Of a DNA stretch of 64,000 nucleotides, positions 35,205 through 47,429 are shown in pieces (position 1 is the stretch's first letter; each line of letters begins with the position of its first letter). This stretch comes from Bemisia tabaci (taxonomy: Eukaryota; Arthropoda; Insecta; Hemiptera; Aleyrodidae), in assembly GCF_918797505.1 (NCBI RefSeq), contig NC_092797.1, positions 39,507,372 through 39,571,371 on the forward strand, given 5' to 3'. The position numbers and the translations under genes are program-made. The notes below the pieces were generated by a model, which saw nothing but the letters and a program-made list of their open reading frames with translations, made no database searches and was not told the DNA's origin.

Positions 35205-35368
35205 CAGTGGCGTGGCGTGAATTGCGATATATCGATTGTTATGCCATTTAAACCTATTGAAAAGGATCGATAAACAGGGTGTTCGCAGCGAACACCTTAA
35301 TAATCGATTATTTACCACGGATTCAAATGGGGATATATCGAAAATCGATCATTCACGCCACGCCACTG
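35205..35368. mobile_element. Family F hAT-like element, copy 2
   Basis: CAGTGGCGTGGCGTG at the left and CACGCCACGCCACTG at the right are exact inverted repeats. A direct repeat ACCGGGGAC flanks it (35196-35204 and 35369-35377). The interior contains GTGTTCGCAGCGAACACC, itself palindromic. 164 bp, non-autonomous. Confidence 0.85.
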
Positions 35369-35399
35369 ACCGGGGACTGGAGGGAGGCCAAGTTTCCGA

Positions 35400-35760
35400 G
35401 AAGAACCACGCTGAGCGCGGAGGGGTAAGCCGAGGTGAAAAACATGCCTCGGCGTCGTGACCGGGCGATGTGATAGCATCGCCCCGCGCCGGGATTTGGA
35501 CTCGGAATCAGATGAAACTGTTTTCCGACCGAGCCAGGGTACGACCGGCGCGGCACCGACCAGACGACCGCGCGCCACGGGTCCGTCCTGGAATCTGGGA
35601 TCGGGGCCCGGGTCCGGACCCGCGCAGCGGGGGACAAAAATGTGTACGCTAACGAAAATACGGACAGGGAAGGGATGCTGGTGCCCTTGGACCGTCGGCG
35701 GCGGCGAACAGTGGACCGCGGACCTAAACCCTTCGGACTTGAGAATTCCAATTACGGGTA
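35400..35760. other. GC-rich, CpG-rich segment
   Basis: Sharply GC-rich, with long open frames in several registers on both strands that look like composition artefacts. No splice-bounded exon could be defended. Confidence 0.4.
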
Positions 35761-35770
35761 GTCCGTAGTG

Positions 35771-36050
35771 CACTGAGAAAGAGCTATGGCTTGTAAACTA
35801 ATTAGTGGTTCATATGGAACACCATTAATAGTTGTATATGAACTAATGATTATCGGTCTGTGAACCATACTGTGGTAGTTCGAACCATAGCATGGTATAT
35901 TTATACCATAACTGAGTTATATATGTGCTATTATTTGCTGATCGTCGTTAATCAAAATAACAAAGTATTATGTGCTGCCTTCACCGCTATTAGTGGTATT
36001 CCATATGAACCACTAATCGGTTTCTAAGCCATAGATGATTTTTCTCCGTG
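35771..36050. mobile_element. Family I palindromic element
   Basis: CACTGAGAAAGAGCTATGGC to AAGCCATAG...TTTTTCTCCGTG, with inner inverse pairs AATTAGTGGTTCATATGG and CCATATGAACCACTAAT. The CACTGA end resembles element W at 63372. The target duplication is not clear. Confidence 0.7.
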
Positions 36051-36054
36051 CGTT

Positions 36055-38125
36055 GCTGAAGCTTGAGAATGAATCTGGTGCAGTCCGACCGGAGAAATTT
36101 TATGGATTACATCTTCCTCTTTCGTAGAATATCAAAAATCATCATTAAGAATAGAAAATTAATTGGTGTAATCGTTAAAATGGTAAAAAACGACGAAATT
36201 AACCTCGAATTTATTTCCCAGGGTGTCTGCTAAAATTTCATTTTGGATTTACCTGACCTTTGCTGGAATTTTAAATTAAATTTCCTAATTTTTGCATCGA
36301 ATGAAGTGACATTCCTTCGATTTCACGAACCAACACATTTGATGAATTGAATCAAATGTTTCTCTTGCGCATGTGTTAAACTGCATGCAGCTGAAAAACG
36401 CTTGACACAATCAGAATTTCCTGATTCATGACTGAGTTTGCTATCAATATATCAAGGTCGAATGCTGTGATTGGTCCAAGTCAGCGAGTGAGCCAATCAC
36501 AACACCGAATAGCACGATTTGATCGTGTGACACCGGCTCACTGTGCGTCGGCGTCACCCATCAGTCTTTCTACCTCCGCTGCCAAAAAACACCAGTCACA
36601 ATTCCAAGATGTGACATTTTCCCTCAACAAGAAATACGCGCCATCCCCTTCTCTCCGAGGTGAGAGGGGAAGGGGGAGGGTGCCCTCGACCCGACCGGCC
36701 ATCAGGGTTGATGGGTCGCATTGTGCAGGGTGTGGGTTTAACGATTCCGATAAAAGGTTTGAAATAACATTACTTCAGCCTCAATCGGCAACGAATTAAA
36801 TTAAATTGAGCGCTTAGAAAAACTGAGCGCGCTTCCTCGGCGCGTGGAGAGAGGGAGACTCGTTTTCATTTGAGCCTTTTGTCATTTCAAGCCTCGCTAT
36901 CGGTGATTTTGAACGTGTGAGAAGCCATAATTGAGACGTCAATCAACCCTCGAAGTTGAGTCAAAATGCTGTTTTCACAACTGGTCCGTCGTCATATTTT
37001 TGATTCTTGGAACAATTCAAGAAAGATCATAAAAATAAGCCCTCGTCGCTCATTCGTAGGATTAGCAAATTTAAGAGTCATGTTGAAATATATTTTTCTT
37101 GAAAGAAGAACTTCATCAAATTGCGAAAAAAGCAAATCTCTCATCGACTGATCGACGGGCATGCTCTATTCTTTCTGGAGATTTCCGGGGCTGAGCATCT
37201 AAGGATCAAAGTTTCCCGAGAAACTCTTCAAGTGCCCTGAACAAAGAGTTAAGAAAGTATTTAAGGCTTTCTCAATGAGGTCGTCGTACACAGAGAGAAA
37301 TTTCAACACAAAAGTTTGGTTAATATGGGAAGTAAAACCCAAAATAACTCTACCCTCTGGTTGACAATTTTAGGAGAAAATGCTAACTAGTTTCCTTGAA
37401 GAAATTTAATAAAAAACAAGTGGTTAATACCAACGTTGCAATCGGAGGAATGCATTTTCCCAGTCTCTCCATTGTTTCCTGCTCTAAATTCACCGCAAAC
37501 TAAACCAAAATCAACACGAAATTTGTGATGGTCTGTGTTTCACTTCCTGCATTAACTAATAGTAACACAATAACACAAATACCTATATCAGTGTGATTTG
37601 GAGCCATTTCTTGAACGAAAACTCTTCTTTTTGCTCCAGCTGAAGTTTGCGACAGGCCCATTAGACAAGAGAGTGATAGAGATGGCCGGCACCCCCTAAA
37701 ATATTACAAAAACGTAGGTAATATATGGGGACGGCTTTGAATGCTCTCCTCACAGCGTTGTCTTGTTCTCGGAACATGGACAAAAAATGCAATCGCTCGG
37801 ATGAAAAATGAATCTTGGACGTGGGCAACAGGGAGAAGAACGATTATTCATCGAAGGATTCCGGTTGCGTGTACTGTCGGAGGCGGAGGCGCTAGGCGGC
37901 CGCGAGGAGGCGTCAGAAATGTTCCCGCGGCGCCGCGACGCCAGGCGTCGGTGCCCCGAGGAACGGCTTAGACTGACTGCTTCGGAGACTTAAACGCCCG
38001 CGCAGCAAAATCAACGGGACGAACCCGGGTATTTGGACCGAACCGCCCGAACATCATTCGGAGGAAACTCGTAGGGCAATGTTACGGGCACGGAGCACGG
38101 ACCATGGCTGGCACTCAACCAAATA
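36055..38125. other. No gene or clear repeat recognised
   Basis: Includes a GC-rich frame at 37808-37993 (ends RLTASET, stop) that I do not recognise, and a small GATTGG...CCAATC hairpin near 36470. Confidence 0.35.
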
Positions 38126-38127
38126 TT

Positions 38128-38380
38128 CTGCCACGCTTAGGAAAAACGCTGTATGAACATTCAGACGTTGCCAAATCATCTTTGACAAAACACGAATTCC
38201 CTGGTGAACTTACGAATAGTATTCTTCCAATTTTTCAGAGAATTTTGTCCGTAGTTTGATCTAAAGTTCCTGAAAATCTCAAGGAAAAATATTCATGTTT
38301 TTCCTCAAGAATAAACATTTTATCAAGGGAAATTTGGCAACTCTCGAATGTTGATACGGCGTTTTTCCATAGCACGGCAG
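38128..38380. mobile_element. Family C element, copy 6
   Basis: CTGCCACGCTTAGGAAAAAC to GTTTTTCCATAGCACGGCAG. Flanks TATT and TATG match at three of four bases. Confidence 0.75.
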
Positions 38381-38718
38381 TATGCCCTATGCGCCCCAAG
38401 CTCGCATATATTACGGAACTGTCCCGTCATTGTGACACAGGGACGCATGTCCTGGTCACATGCTACATATGCATGCCGCTACATACATTACATGTTTTAC
38501 GTTTCGTGAGGGGGGGGGGGGGGGGCTCGTGCTGCGGGGGAGCACGAGCACGGACGCTCCCCCTGGAACCGACAATTCAAACACGGGGTCGCCTACGCAG
38601 TGCCAGAGCTTTTGAATCCGAGAGATTTACCGTTGCCGCGAAAAAGGTCCACCTTCCTTTTTCGAGCGAGTCTCTTGCATTATTGATGGAGTGGACGCCG
38701 AGCTTATTTACTATCATA

Positions 38719-38832
38719 TGGACCTATTTCTATCAAACGGAACTATGTGCATTATGACGTGAGCCCTGTTACGCATATATTCTTATAGGTATCAGGGTTC
38801 ATGTCTTAATGCACATAGTTCCGTTTGACAGA
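38719..38832. mobile_element. Family M element, copy 2
   Basis: TGGACCTATTTCTATCAAAC to TGACAGAAATACGTCCA, flanked by TA on both sides, with the inner GAGCCCTG...CAGGGTTC hairpin. 114 bp. Confidence 0.8.
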
Positions 38833-39226
38833 AATACGTCCATATTATTCCCCGTGTATCGGGATGTGTTATTGTCACATTTGTACATTTATGGGGCTCT
38901 GCTCGTGATTGTAATGTCGCGTCGTGTGCCCCCCCCCCCTCCTGCGGCTCGCCTGCATCGCTCATACAATGTTTTTCTCTTTGATCCTCGGTGCAGGGAG
39001 AGGAGACTCTCGGACACCTCCAGCCACCCACATTTGTCTTGTTCTGTGACGTTATTGGTTATGTTTTCATTTCGAACGCTATGGAAAATATAAATACGTG
39101 CGTGTTTGTGGTGGATTCGAGAGGAATGAATGTCTTTCGAGGAAGAGCGGTGACTAAGACCAACCTGAAAATACTTTTACCCGGTTGAACCGATTATTTT
39201 CCAAATCACGCAAGTGCCAATCTCTA

Positions 39227-39458
39227 CACTGGAAAAAAAACACATTGGATCTAGAGTCCAGACTCTTAAAAACTTCGACAAGAAAAATACTCTTGATTCA
39301 ATCGGATTTTTGCTTAAATCAAGAACCAAGCCTCTTAACTTGAGCGGATTTCCTCTTGTTTTAAGCTTAAAATATCTGATTGAATCAAGAGTATTTTTTC
39401 TTGTCGATGTTTTTAAGAGTCTGGACTCTAGATCCAATGTGTTTTTTTCCCCCCAGTG
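39227..39458. mobile_element. Family A palindromic element, copy 2
   Basis: CACTGGAAAAAAAACACATT to TGTTTTTTTCCCCCCAGTG, flanked by TA. The arms are nearly perfect through TCTAGAGTCCAGACTC, CTTCGACAAGAAAAATACTC and the AAGCTTAAA centre. Confidence 0.88.
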
Positions 39459-39460
39459 TA

Positions 39461-41950
39461 GTACATGGTAATCACTTAGTTTGAAGAGCCACCTGGAACA
39501 TACCCGCTGTGTGCGTACAATTTTCGAACGCTAAATAATACGTGTCTCTTATATAGTCTTATATCATGCTCCATGATCGATAAATTCCTTACAAATTTAT
39601 AAATTGCAAATGTCAATAAGCGTCATAATCATTTTGCAATTTACAGGATCTGCCTAAAGCAGATAATGACACACGTAGCTTAAATATTCCAAAGATAGCA
39701 GTTCCAAATTACAAAATGTAGTCCAGTCTTAAGAAGCTATACTTGTAGAAAACTTGCAGTCACCGGCGGATGTTTCAATTGTACTCGTTGACTTAGTCCA
39801 GCCAAAAGCTAATGGAAATAGTCGCGGATCTTAAAGAGTTTCTCTTGGCATTTTGCCTACTTACGACATTTTAAGCATGCCAACAAAAATCAACATAATC
39901 TTCCACGGAATTCTGTTTGAAATTTATATTTTTCCTGCTTTCAAATAGATCGAAGACTCTATGCATCGGAGAAATGTAATGCATGAGTGCATGACACTGT
40001 GTTTTTCATTATTTTAAAATAATAGAACTGATCCGAATAACTATAGTTTAATGGAACCTGCCGCTATTTTGCACACATTGTTCAAAAATTTTCCGTATCA
40101 AAGAATCATGGAACACACGGAGTAGAGACATAATTCCTGGTGGAATCATCTCAAGCTTGGCAGTTTTATTCGATTCGTGAAATAATTTTCTCTTTTTTCG
40201 TGCTGAAGCGAGAAACTAAAATAATTGTCCAAAAAATTCTAGACTAGACGATCGTGTGCCTATTAAAGTAAGAACAAACTTTTGCTAGCCACGAGGTAAT
40301 ATTGCATGCGATCTATCGAATCGAACTGTAAGTTTTTGCTTTTGGGTACTTTCAGAGGACTACAGAAGAGATTCTTCGGGAATAAAAAACTGAAATATGG
40401 TTCTAGATGTAATCGATTCGCTGCTTGCAAAAAAAGAAAAAAGTTGACGTGAATTGAGTATTTTATGTCGGATATCTCTGTTTACTCACACCCGCTATAT
40501 GTTCACCTTCAAACTAGGTCAGCTCCAGTTTCAGAGTAAAACGGTCTTTAACCAGAAATGGCGGTGTGACTGTTCATCTTAGTCGAGGTATACTCAGAAA
40601 ACTACGGGGTACCGTATACTCAAGCGGAGGCGCGGGTTCCTCATTTCAACACTCCTTCAGCGCAGGATCATTTTCTAATATTTCACCGCCCCAGCACCAG
40701 GCACCAGGTCCCCGAGTCGGAGCAGCCGAAAGGTTAATTCATTTCTGGCCCAGATAAAATATGATTTTCCTGAAACAATCTCTCCAGAGCCGACCTTTTT
40801 TAATATTTCTTCCCCGGAGCCATCTACAGAACAAACAGTTTTATCGCTTCGCCTCGTCGTCGAGAGTTTAAATCTATCAACTGACACTTAGCCCTCGGTT
40901 GTCAGATGTCTATTTTTCTCATAATTTAAAAAAAAAAAAGTTACAACGATTGGCTGTTTCATCATTATTTTAGAAGTAGATTCTATCTCTTGGTAGTTCC
41001 TTCCCCAAATATTCTCATTTTAGGTAGTTTCAAAGTTTCCTAAATTTTCAAGCTTAACTTTAGTCGCTAGTTTCAATGCATAAAAGCGCAAAGCTATCTT
41101 GATCCATTTTTTTCATTTTGTAAACGCATATTTGGTCTATTAGAAAAAATTAAAATTTGCCAGCTTCAGATTTCGCCTTCAATCAGGTGACTATGCAATG
41201 AGAGCTACACAGGAGTTCAAATAGTTGTATCGCGCCTTCTTGCTCTTCCTCTATAGAATATCGATTCGGGAAACTTCCGGATCTAGTTTTCTTAAGTTTC
41301 ACTCCTTAAAAAAAAGAAGCAAAAATCAAGTGAGGATCTTTAATAATATTCAACGAAACTTCATCGTTTTTCAATTGAAACTTCCATGTATTTTTCAATT
41401 TTATTTTTAATATAATTTATTAATCCGTGTGAAGCTGTAAATGAGAATTTTCCTCATTTCAATGGTACAAGTTCTGATACATTCTTAAGTGCAGTTTTAA
41501 TAATGTTAACAAGATGTTTGCATGTAGACGTTGTAACCACAGGATGCCATCGCTTGACTACAAAATTGCATTAATAATGGCCCTTCTCTTATAAATAATT
41601 GCAAAATTGTCCCCTCCCACATTAGAACAGTCGTTTTTGGGCCGAAATAATTCGTACAAGATGTCACTGTGTAAATTTTAATGCGTAATTTTCCCATCCG
41701 AATCACATCCCAATGTGATTTGCGTAATTTTCGTAATCCTGCGTAATTTTTTCGAATACTCCGCCATCCCTGCGTAATTTTTTCGAATAGTAATAATACC
41801 GCTTTAATTAAGTCATCCATGCACTCCCTTTTTTCAACGTTAATATTTTCCCTCCACCGAAACTTGGCAACAAAGCTCACCCCCGTCGCTGGAGCTCCGG
41901 CCTGATGCTGGACAGAAAAGAGATTTGTGGCGTTGGCTGTTTCCCTTATC
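39461..41950. other. No gene recognised; one small quasi-repeat
   Basis: AT-rich intronic sequence. Near 41680-41800 the word TGCGTAATTTTTTCGAAT recurs in several shortened forms. No domain-bearing frame was seen. Confidence 0.4.
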
Positions 41951-42071
41951 GTCGCTCCTCTGACGTAAGGGCGTAACTAGATTTTTGCATGAGCCTTAGA
42001 AAGCATAGAGTTATACGGAGCACAGGGGTCACGTAGAAATCAAGTTACGCCCTTACGTCGGAGGAGCGACG
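41951..42071. mobile_element. Element N, short inverted-repeat MITE
   Basis: CGTCGCTCCTCTGACGTAAG to TTACGTCGGAGGAGCGACG, arms about 29 bp, flanked by TTAT on both sides. 121 bp, non-coding. Confidence 0.8.
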
Positions 42072-42744
42072 TTATCTGCGCGACCTTGTCAAGAAAGGGA
42101 ACCTTTTGAGATCTCGAGAGGGTTCAGGTTTTGGGGCTTAAGACGCGTTGATTGTTTTATGTGAGCGAGGGCCCCACTCCACCCCTGCCTCGTCCCTTCC
42201 TGCAGCGCCCTGACGTCAGATTTGATCATAATCGCCAGATTTTATTTTCAACCCCAGGTGCGCGAGGAAATCCCGAGATTTGTCCGTAAATTTGGCGACG
42301 ACGCTTCTGTTGCCGTAAATTTGTTGGCGCGATATGAGGGGTTCGTTAGCATCATTTCTTCTCGTAGCCTCACTTTTTCTCCGTTTCCTCCTTCTTGCTT
42401 GATTAGTGCATTGATTGATAAGCGTTTCCGAAATGCATTATCCACACCGCTCCTTTGTTTCGGCTTTAAATTAATGTTATTCACTCGGATTTCTATGTTA
42501 CTATGCATCTTATCCGGAAGTAATTATTTTCCTCCACGGAGTCGCCATCTGGTGATCGCTTCGTGCCGATGGATCGGCGTCACGTATAATGAACTGTAAA
42601 GTGAGTAAAGCAAAGAGACTTAATGCGCTATTATGGTGGGAACATCTGCAACTGAACGACGAATTTCAAAAGTGATGAGTGCAACTCAATCTTCTGGGAA
42701 TCATGCGTGAGAAAAGGATCCAAATGTGCGGATATCGTGGAATG

Positions 42745-42974
42745 CACTGGAAAGAAAAACACTTTGGATCTAGAGTCCAGACTCTTAAAAACATCGACAA
42801 GAAAAAGTACTCTTGATTCAATCAGAATCTAGCTTAAATGAAGAACCAAGCCTCTTAATTTAAGCGGATTTCGTTTTGATTCAAGCAAAAATCCGATTGA
42901 ATCAAGAGTGTTTTTTCTTGTCAATGTTTTCAAGAGTCTGGACTCTAGATTCAATGTGTTTTTTTTTCCCAGTG
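42745..42974. mobile_element. Family A palindromic element, copy 3
   Basis: CACTGGAAAGAAAAACACTT to TTTTTTTTCCCAGTG with the usual long arms. Here the outer dinucleotides differ (TG before, CA after), so either the duplication has mutated or the ends were rearranged. Confidence 0.82.
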
Positions 42975-43082
42975 CAGGTCAAATGAAAGTTCGAGTATAC
43001 AAATGACGTAATTTGTATACAAATGGCGTAATTTGTATATTATTTTAAATGTCAAGCATTTTTCTTAAATTTTAAGCATGTT

Positions 43083-43120
43083 GGAACCAAGGTTGCAAAA
43101 TTGACTCAAAGTCTGATCGG
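43083..43120. repeat. Family E fragment
   Basis: GAACCAAGGTTGCAAAATTG and ACTCAAA match the left part of the E copy at 24272. Confidence 0.4.
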
Positions 43121-43243
43121 ACGTACGTTTGGAGACTTGAACGCCACGACAGAAAAAAAAGACAAACAATTCAATTTTGTGCAAGAGAAATATCGTGGAA
43201 TTTCCATCAAAAATTTCGTGTCTTACAGTTGGACTACATTTTT

Positions 43244-43499
43244 CAATTGAATCGGGACGTGCGAAAACCGCTTATGTACATTTTTTCTGTCTTCAGTTTC
43301 TTGAGTTGATAATACTTTTCGGAGTTCGGTGCAAGCACGAAAGTGGCGTTAATACTCGTCTCCGGGTTACCTTTATCCCAAAACGAGTCCTTTCATCACT
43401 TTTATGGTCGTATCAACTTTTTAAAAGTATTATCAACTCAAAAAAACTGAAGACTGGAAAAATGGACCTCAGCGGTTTTCGCACGTCCCGATTCAATTA
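43244..43499. mobile_element. Foldback element R
   Basis: CAATTGAATCGGGACGTGCG with TCTTCAGTTTCTTGAGTTGA at the left. The inverses TCAACTCAAAAAAACTGAAG and CGCACGTCCCGATTCAATT are at the right. Arms about 85 bp. No coding content. Confidence 0.75.
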
Positions 43500-44548
43500 G
43501 AATCTACAATTTCTGACTCATCCATAAAAACCCTTATGTGCCCAAGGAAACTAATGGTACGCACATTGTTTCTAAACTGAGCTAGAGATTGTAGTTCCTA
43601 ATTCGCAAAATACATTCCAGTTAGCACTCGTAGGTATCAACTTGATTCAAAACTCACATGAAGCGATTTTCCATGCAGGGCGCCTTCAACTTTTAGACTA
43701 GGCCAAAAGCATCAGAGTCATGGTCGAATAGTTGCCTATTTCCTCAATGAACTTTTTATATCATTCCTGCTATCAAGGTTCTGAACACCATCCTTCTCAG
43801 CGAATGGGGGATGTTTTCTTTTTCTCTTCTTTTTCCTAATCTCATTCCATTTACATCATCTATTGTTTTTTTTTTTTTTTTTTTTGCGCTAGCGAGGACT
43901 ATTGATTTTACAATCCAGTGGAATACAAACGAGAATCATAATTTAACTAAAAATTATGTGTAATGCATACGCCGTGTTTCTTATCCTCGTAATATTTATG
44001 ACAACTTAGAGCGCGTATCTTATATCTCTGGGTTTTGCGGTTTATTTCGCAAGCACCCCACGAAGTCGAAACATTTTGACATGGAAGGCCGCGCAACCTG
44101 TCCCGATAATCATCTCAACCCCAAAGAAAAATGATAGTTTAGGCCTCGAGAAGAAGGAGGGCGGAGAGGTACCAAGTGCACCAGCCCCGTGTTTTTTCCT
44201 CCAAGCTCAAAAGACACCGGACGCAACAACTCTCCCTCCAGAAATTTCCGAGCGGGGTCCGTCCAAACCCGATCCCCCTCCGAGGTCAGTACATCCAATA
44301 CGATATTATGTGTCCCGCAACATGTGGCCGTGTTCCCCCGCTGAACCGGTTTATTTTTTGTTTCGTGTTCCCTGTCCAGGAAACCTCTCGAGCGATTAAA
44401 TAAATCTCCCGAATTTATATCGTGATTGTTTATTTTCGGACCGAAATTCGAGCCCCCTCCCCACCCCACGGGGTCATCATTAATCAGGCGCACGCGCGAC
44501 GTTGCGAGTTCGCGTCGGAGCGAGTCAGAAAATGCAGCGGTGATTCTC

Positions 44549-44630
44549 ACAAACTGGCAACGCGGTTTTTCCTTCATTTAAATCTATTAAAAAAATCGAG
44601 ACAAGCTGCCTCACCTAGAATCGATCATTA
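44549..44630. repeat. Family G fragment
   Basis: AACTGGCAACGCGGTTTTTC with TTTAAATCTATTAAAAAAAT and GCCTCACCTAGAATCGAT. One arm only. Confidence 0.45.
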
Positions 44631-44727
44631 TAAGTGACTATTTTATGTAGTTTTGTAAGTATTATGAAAGGGAGAGATGAAATAGCCAAGTCTCTTTGAT
44701 ACCAAGAAACCCTCACCGAGGTGGTAC

Positions 44728-45039
44728 TAGAGTCTTTTTATACTGAGAGTCAAGACAACGACCCCTCATGGAGTCACAAACGGGAATAAAGATTACAGAA
44801 ATCGAACGCGTTTTTGTAATCTTTGATCGGCCCATTCTCAAATTCCTTTCTCCGTTCCTTCTCTCATTCCGTTTGTTCCTTTCCGAACCCGTAATTCCCT
44901 GGTCCATTCCAGATTATAATCTATGCAATCGGTGAAAATGTAATCTTTATTCCGTTTGTGACACTGTGAAGGCCTAAAATACGGTAACCAATCAGAAATG
45001 GATTCACATTGTCTTGACTCTCAGTATAAAGTGACTCTA
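44728..45039. mobile_element. Family L hAT-like MITE, copy 2
   Basis: TAGAGTCTTTTTATACTGAG to CTCAGTATAAAGTGACTCTA with a perfect 8-bp direct repeat GGTGGTAC on both sides (44720-44727 and 45040-45047). The interior runs opposite to copy 1 at 6922. 312 bp. Confidence 0.87.
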
Positions 45040-45578
45040 GGTGGTACGAAAATCACGCACCAACGTTGCAATTCGTCAGTCACCGAATCGGAAGTTCCGA
45101 ACTCAAATAGAATGGCGGTTCGGAGGTTCGGGCACAAAAATACTACCGAACCTCTACATAAAATTCGCTTATTAATGGAGCTATTTTTTCCACGTGGTCC
45201 ATCGCGAATTGAGTTTCTCGACGGAGTGACTCAATGAACCGGCGTCCCGCGTTCCCCTTCCGCGGGATCAGCTGAGAGCGATCGTGACACCCGTTAAGGC
45301 TCGTCAATCGGGAACGGGTGCAGTGACTTTGCGCGGATAAAAGCTCCCCACTCAAGGCTGTCCCTCCGCGGCCCCGTCGGCCCCCGCCCGCCCCCGCCCC
45401 CCGTCGACCGTGGCCGAAGAACTGAATGAACGATAGTGACCGGGTTTCTCCCCGCAAATTGTCAATCAACGTACGGCACAGACGCAGACGCAGACGTCGC
45501 TAGAGAAGAAAGTGTCCGCTGTTGCCGGGCTCGGAGAGTCGGAAGGAATTCCTCGTTGCCTCATCGGTTCGGAGTGCA

Positions 45579-45737
45579 CTAGCGGCGTGGCGTGCTTTAC
45601 GATTCATCGATTTATCTGCCATTTAAACCTATGGAAAAAGGATCGATGAAAAGAGTGTTTGCAACGAACCCTTCAATAATCGATTCTTTGCTTCAGCCTA
45701 AAATGGGGAAATATTGATGTTGACCATCCATACCATA
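45579..45737. mobile_element. Family F element, copy 3 (degraded ends)
   Basis: CTAGCGGCGTGGCGTGC and GCCATTTAAACCTATGG match family F. The right terminus has decayed where element P copy 1 begins. Confidence 0.55.
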
Positions 45738-46004
45738 CCAGCGGGCTGATGATGATTATTGGAATTGATAGACAAAGCTATAGCCAGGGAAGACATAGGG
45801 AGTTTGGAGCGAGCCTATTAGTTGAAATGGGTGGTTCTTATAGACTAAGGGAGTAATTGATGCACTAACTGTCGGGTCTTTCGTGAGTTGCCGTGGGTTA
45901 GTCTATTATCTACCTCCTATGTCCAATGTCCATCGACCTCACCGCGCTTCCACCGCTAGGATCCCTCCAAATCCCTTTTGTGGTCTTTGTGAATCGGTTT
46001 CAAA
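45738..46004. mobile_element. Family P element, copy 1
   Basis: CCAGCGGGCTGATGATGATT with TGATAGACAAAGC at the left, and GTCTTTGTGAATCGGTTTCA at the right. The inner TAGACTAAGGG, AACTGTCGGGT and CCTCCTATGTC pieces match copy 2 at 50078 in inverted orientation. Confidence 0.7.
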
Positions 46005-46007
46005 AAT

Positions 46008-46510
46008 GGAGATGTTGCATGTGTGAGGAATTTGCGATTTGACTGTTGGTTTCTATGTAAAAGTTCGTGAGAAACACGATGGTGCCACTGGTTTTCTCTG
46101 AAATCAACTCCCAAGCTCAAAAAAAATTCTCAAGTTGAGGCCAAAATGGAGGAGATATCCCACCCTACCTTGAGAGTCCACCTCTACATCAAAACAAACT
46201 CTCCATGCAAAGATAGGGAGCAAATACATTGACAGGGCTGCCACTTTATTTGGGGACTCGAAAACTGAAAACACAGCATCACTGCTAATGTATTTGCTCC
46301 CTAATCTTTGCACGGAGAGTTTGTCTTGATGTAGACGTGGACTCTCAGGATAACGTGGGATATCACCTGCATTTTGGCCTCATCTTGAGAGCTTTTTTTG
46401 GACTTAGAAGATGATTTCAGAGAAAACCAGTGGCACCATCGTGTTTCTCGCGAACTTTTACCTACGAATCAATTGTCAAATCGCAAATCCCTCACACATG
46501 CAACATCTCC
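46008..46510. mobile_element. Large foldback element Q
   Basis: GGAGATGTTGCATGTGTGAG at the left pairs with CTCACACATGCAACATCTCC at the right. The pairing carries on through AACACGATGGTGCCACTGG, AGTTGAGGCCAAAATG, AGAGTCCAC and ATAGGGAGCAAATACATT, about 200 bp or more per arm around a short loop. AAT repeats on both sides (3 bp). Confidence 0.82.
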
Positions 46511-47097
46511 AATGGCTCGCAGCGGAGGGTCTCTTGTCGCTGGGGACAACACATAGCATTTTGTCTCTGAGCATTAACCTTAAATTTTGTTTTTGTTCTG
46601 GTTTTTTTGGCGGGAATTCGCCAAACCCGTAAACGGCAACGTCGCTTCATACTGGAAGCCACGCGAGGCGGGCGATGACCGGGACCGGGCGCAGTCGCGG
46701 GTACCTGTCCTCGACTTTTCAGTCCCTGCGCCGCGCCGCCCCTCCCCCCTCCCCCCCCCGGGGGAGGGGGGGGGGGTATCGCAGATACTTAGCTCCGATA
46801 TTTATGTCGGAGAGATCGTTTGCATCCCGCGGTCACCATCGGGATCCAGCACGGCGGAGCATCCAGCGCGTCGAGGGCCGGTGCTGGTGCAGGGTGCAGA
46901 GCAAGAGCGGAGCGGGGCCATTGTTCGGTGCCGCCGCGGCTATTAATCTGGCATCTGGTATTTTGTAGTTTTCGTATTTGCATCGGCCCGCGCCGTGAGG
47001 CCGTGACGTGCGCCCGGATTCCCGCTCCGCGCCGCCGTGCTGTCCAGTGATGCAACATCCGAAACCGGAAAAATTCCCCTCGGGAGAGACCTTGAGG

Positions 47098-47388
47098 CAG
47101 GGTGTCTACAAGTTCGGGAAGTCCGGAAATAGTACTGATTTTTTAAGGGGGGTCTGGAAGTACTGACCAAGTGCGGAAATTCCGCAAAAGGTCCGGAATT
47201 TTTTTTCATTTTTTGGTCATTTTTGTCTCAGTTCGAGCGAGAAATTCAAATTTTTGAAATTTTTCGGATTTCGCCAAATAGAGGTACTGAAAAAGCACTG
47301 AATTTTTTTATTGAGGAGGCACTGAATTTTTCGGGAATGTACTGTAAAAGTACTGATTTTTAGCCCGCCTGTTTTAGTAGACACCCTG
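47098..47388. mobile_element. Family K element with quasi-periodic interior
   Basis: CAGGGTGTCTAC and inverted GTAGACACCCTG bound about 291 bp. The interior is full of irregular GTACTGA, TCCGGAA and GAATTTTT words. No frame of note. A relic is at 22195. Confidence 0.75.
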
Positions 47389-47429
47389 GACCTGCGGGAT
47401 GGCGGCCACTCATCAGCAGGTCGACAAGG

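Noticed and set aside
35312..35773. Long overlapping frames on both strands in GC-rich DNA
   Set aside because: Stops are rare in such composition; both strands are open at once and residues are Pro/Arg/Gly-rich without motifs.
42222..42599. 125-codon plus-strand frame after CCCAG
   Set aside because: No recognisable domain, no good donor, and the acceptor is followed by an unconvincing sequence. Likely chance.
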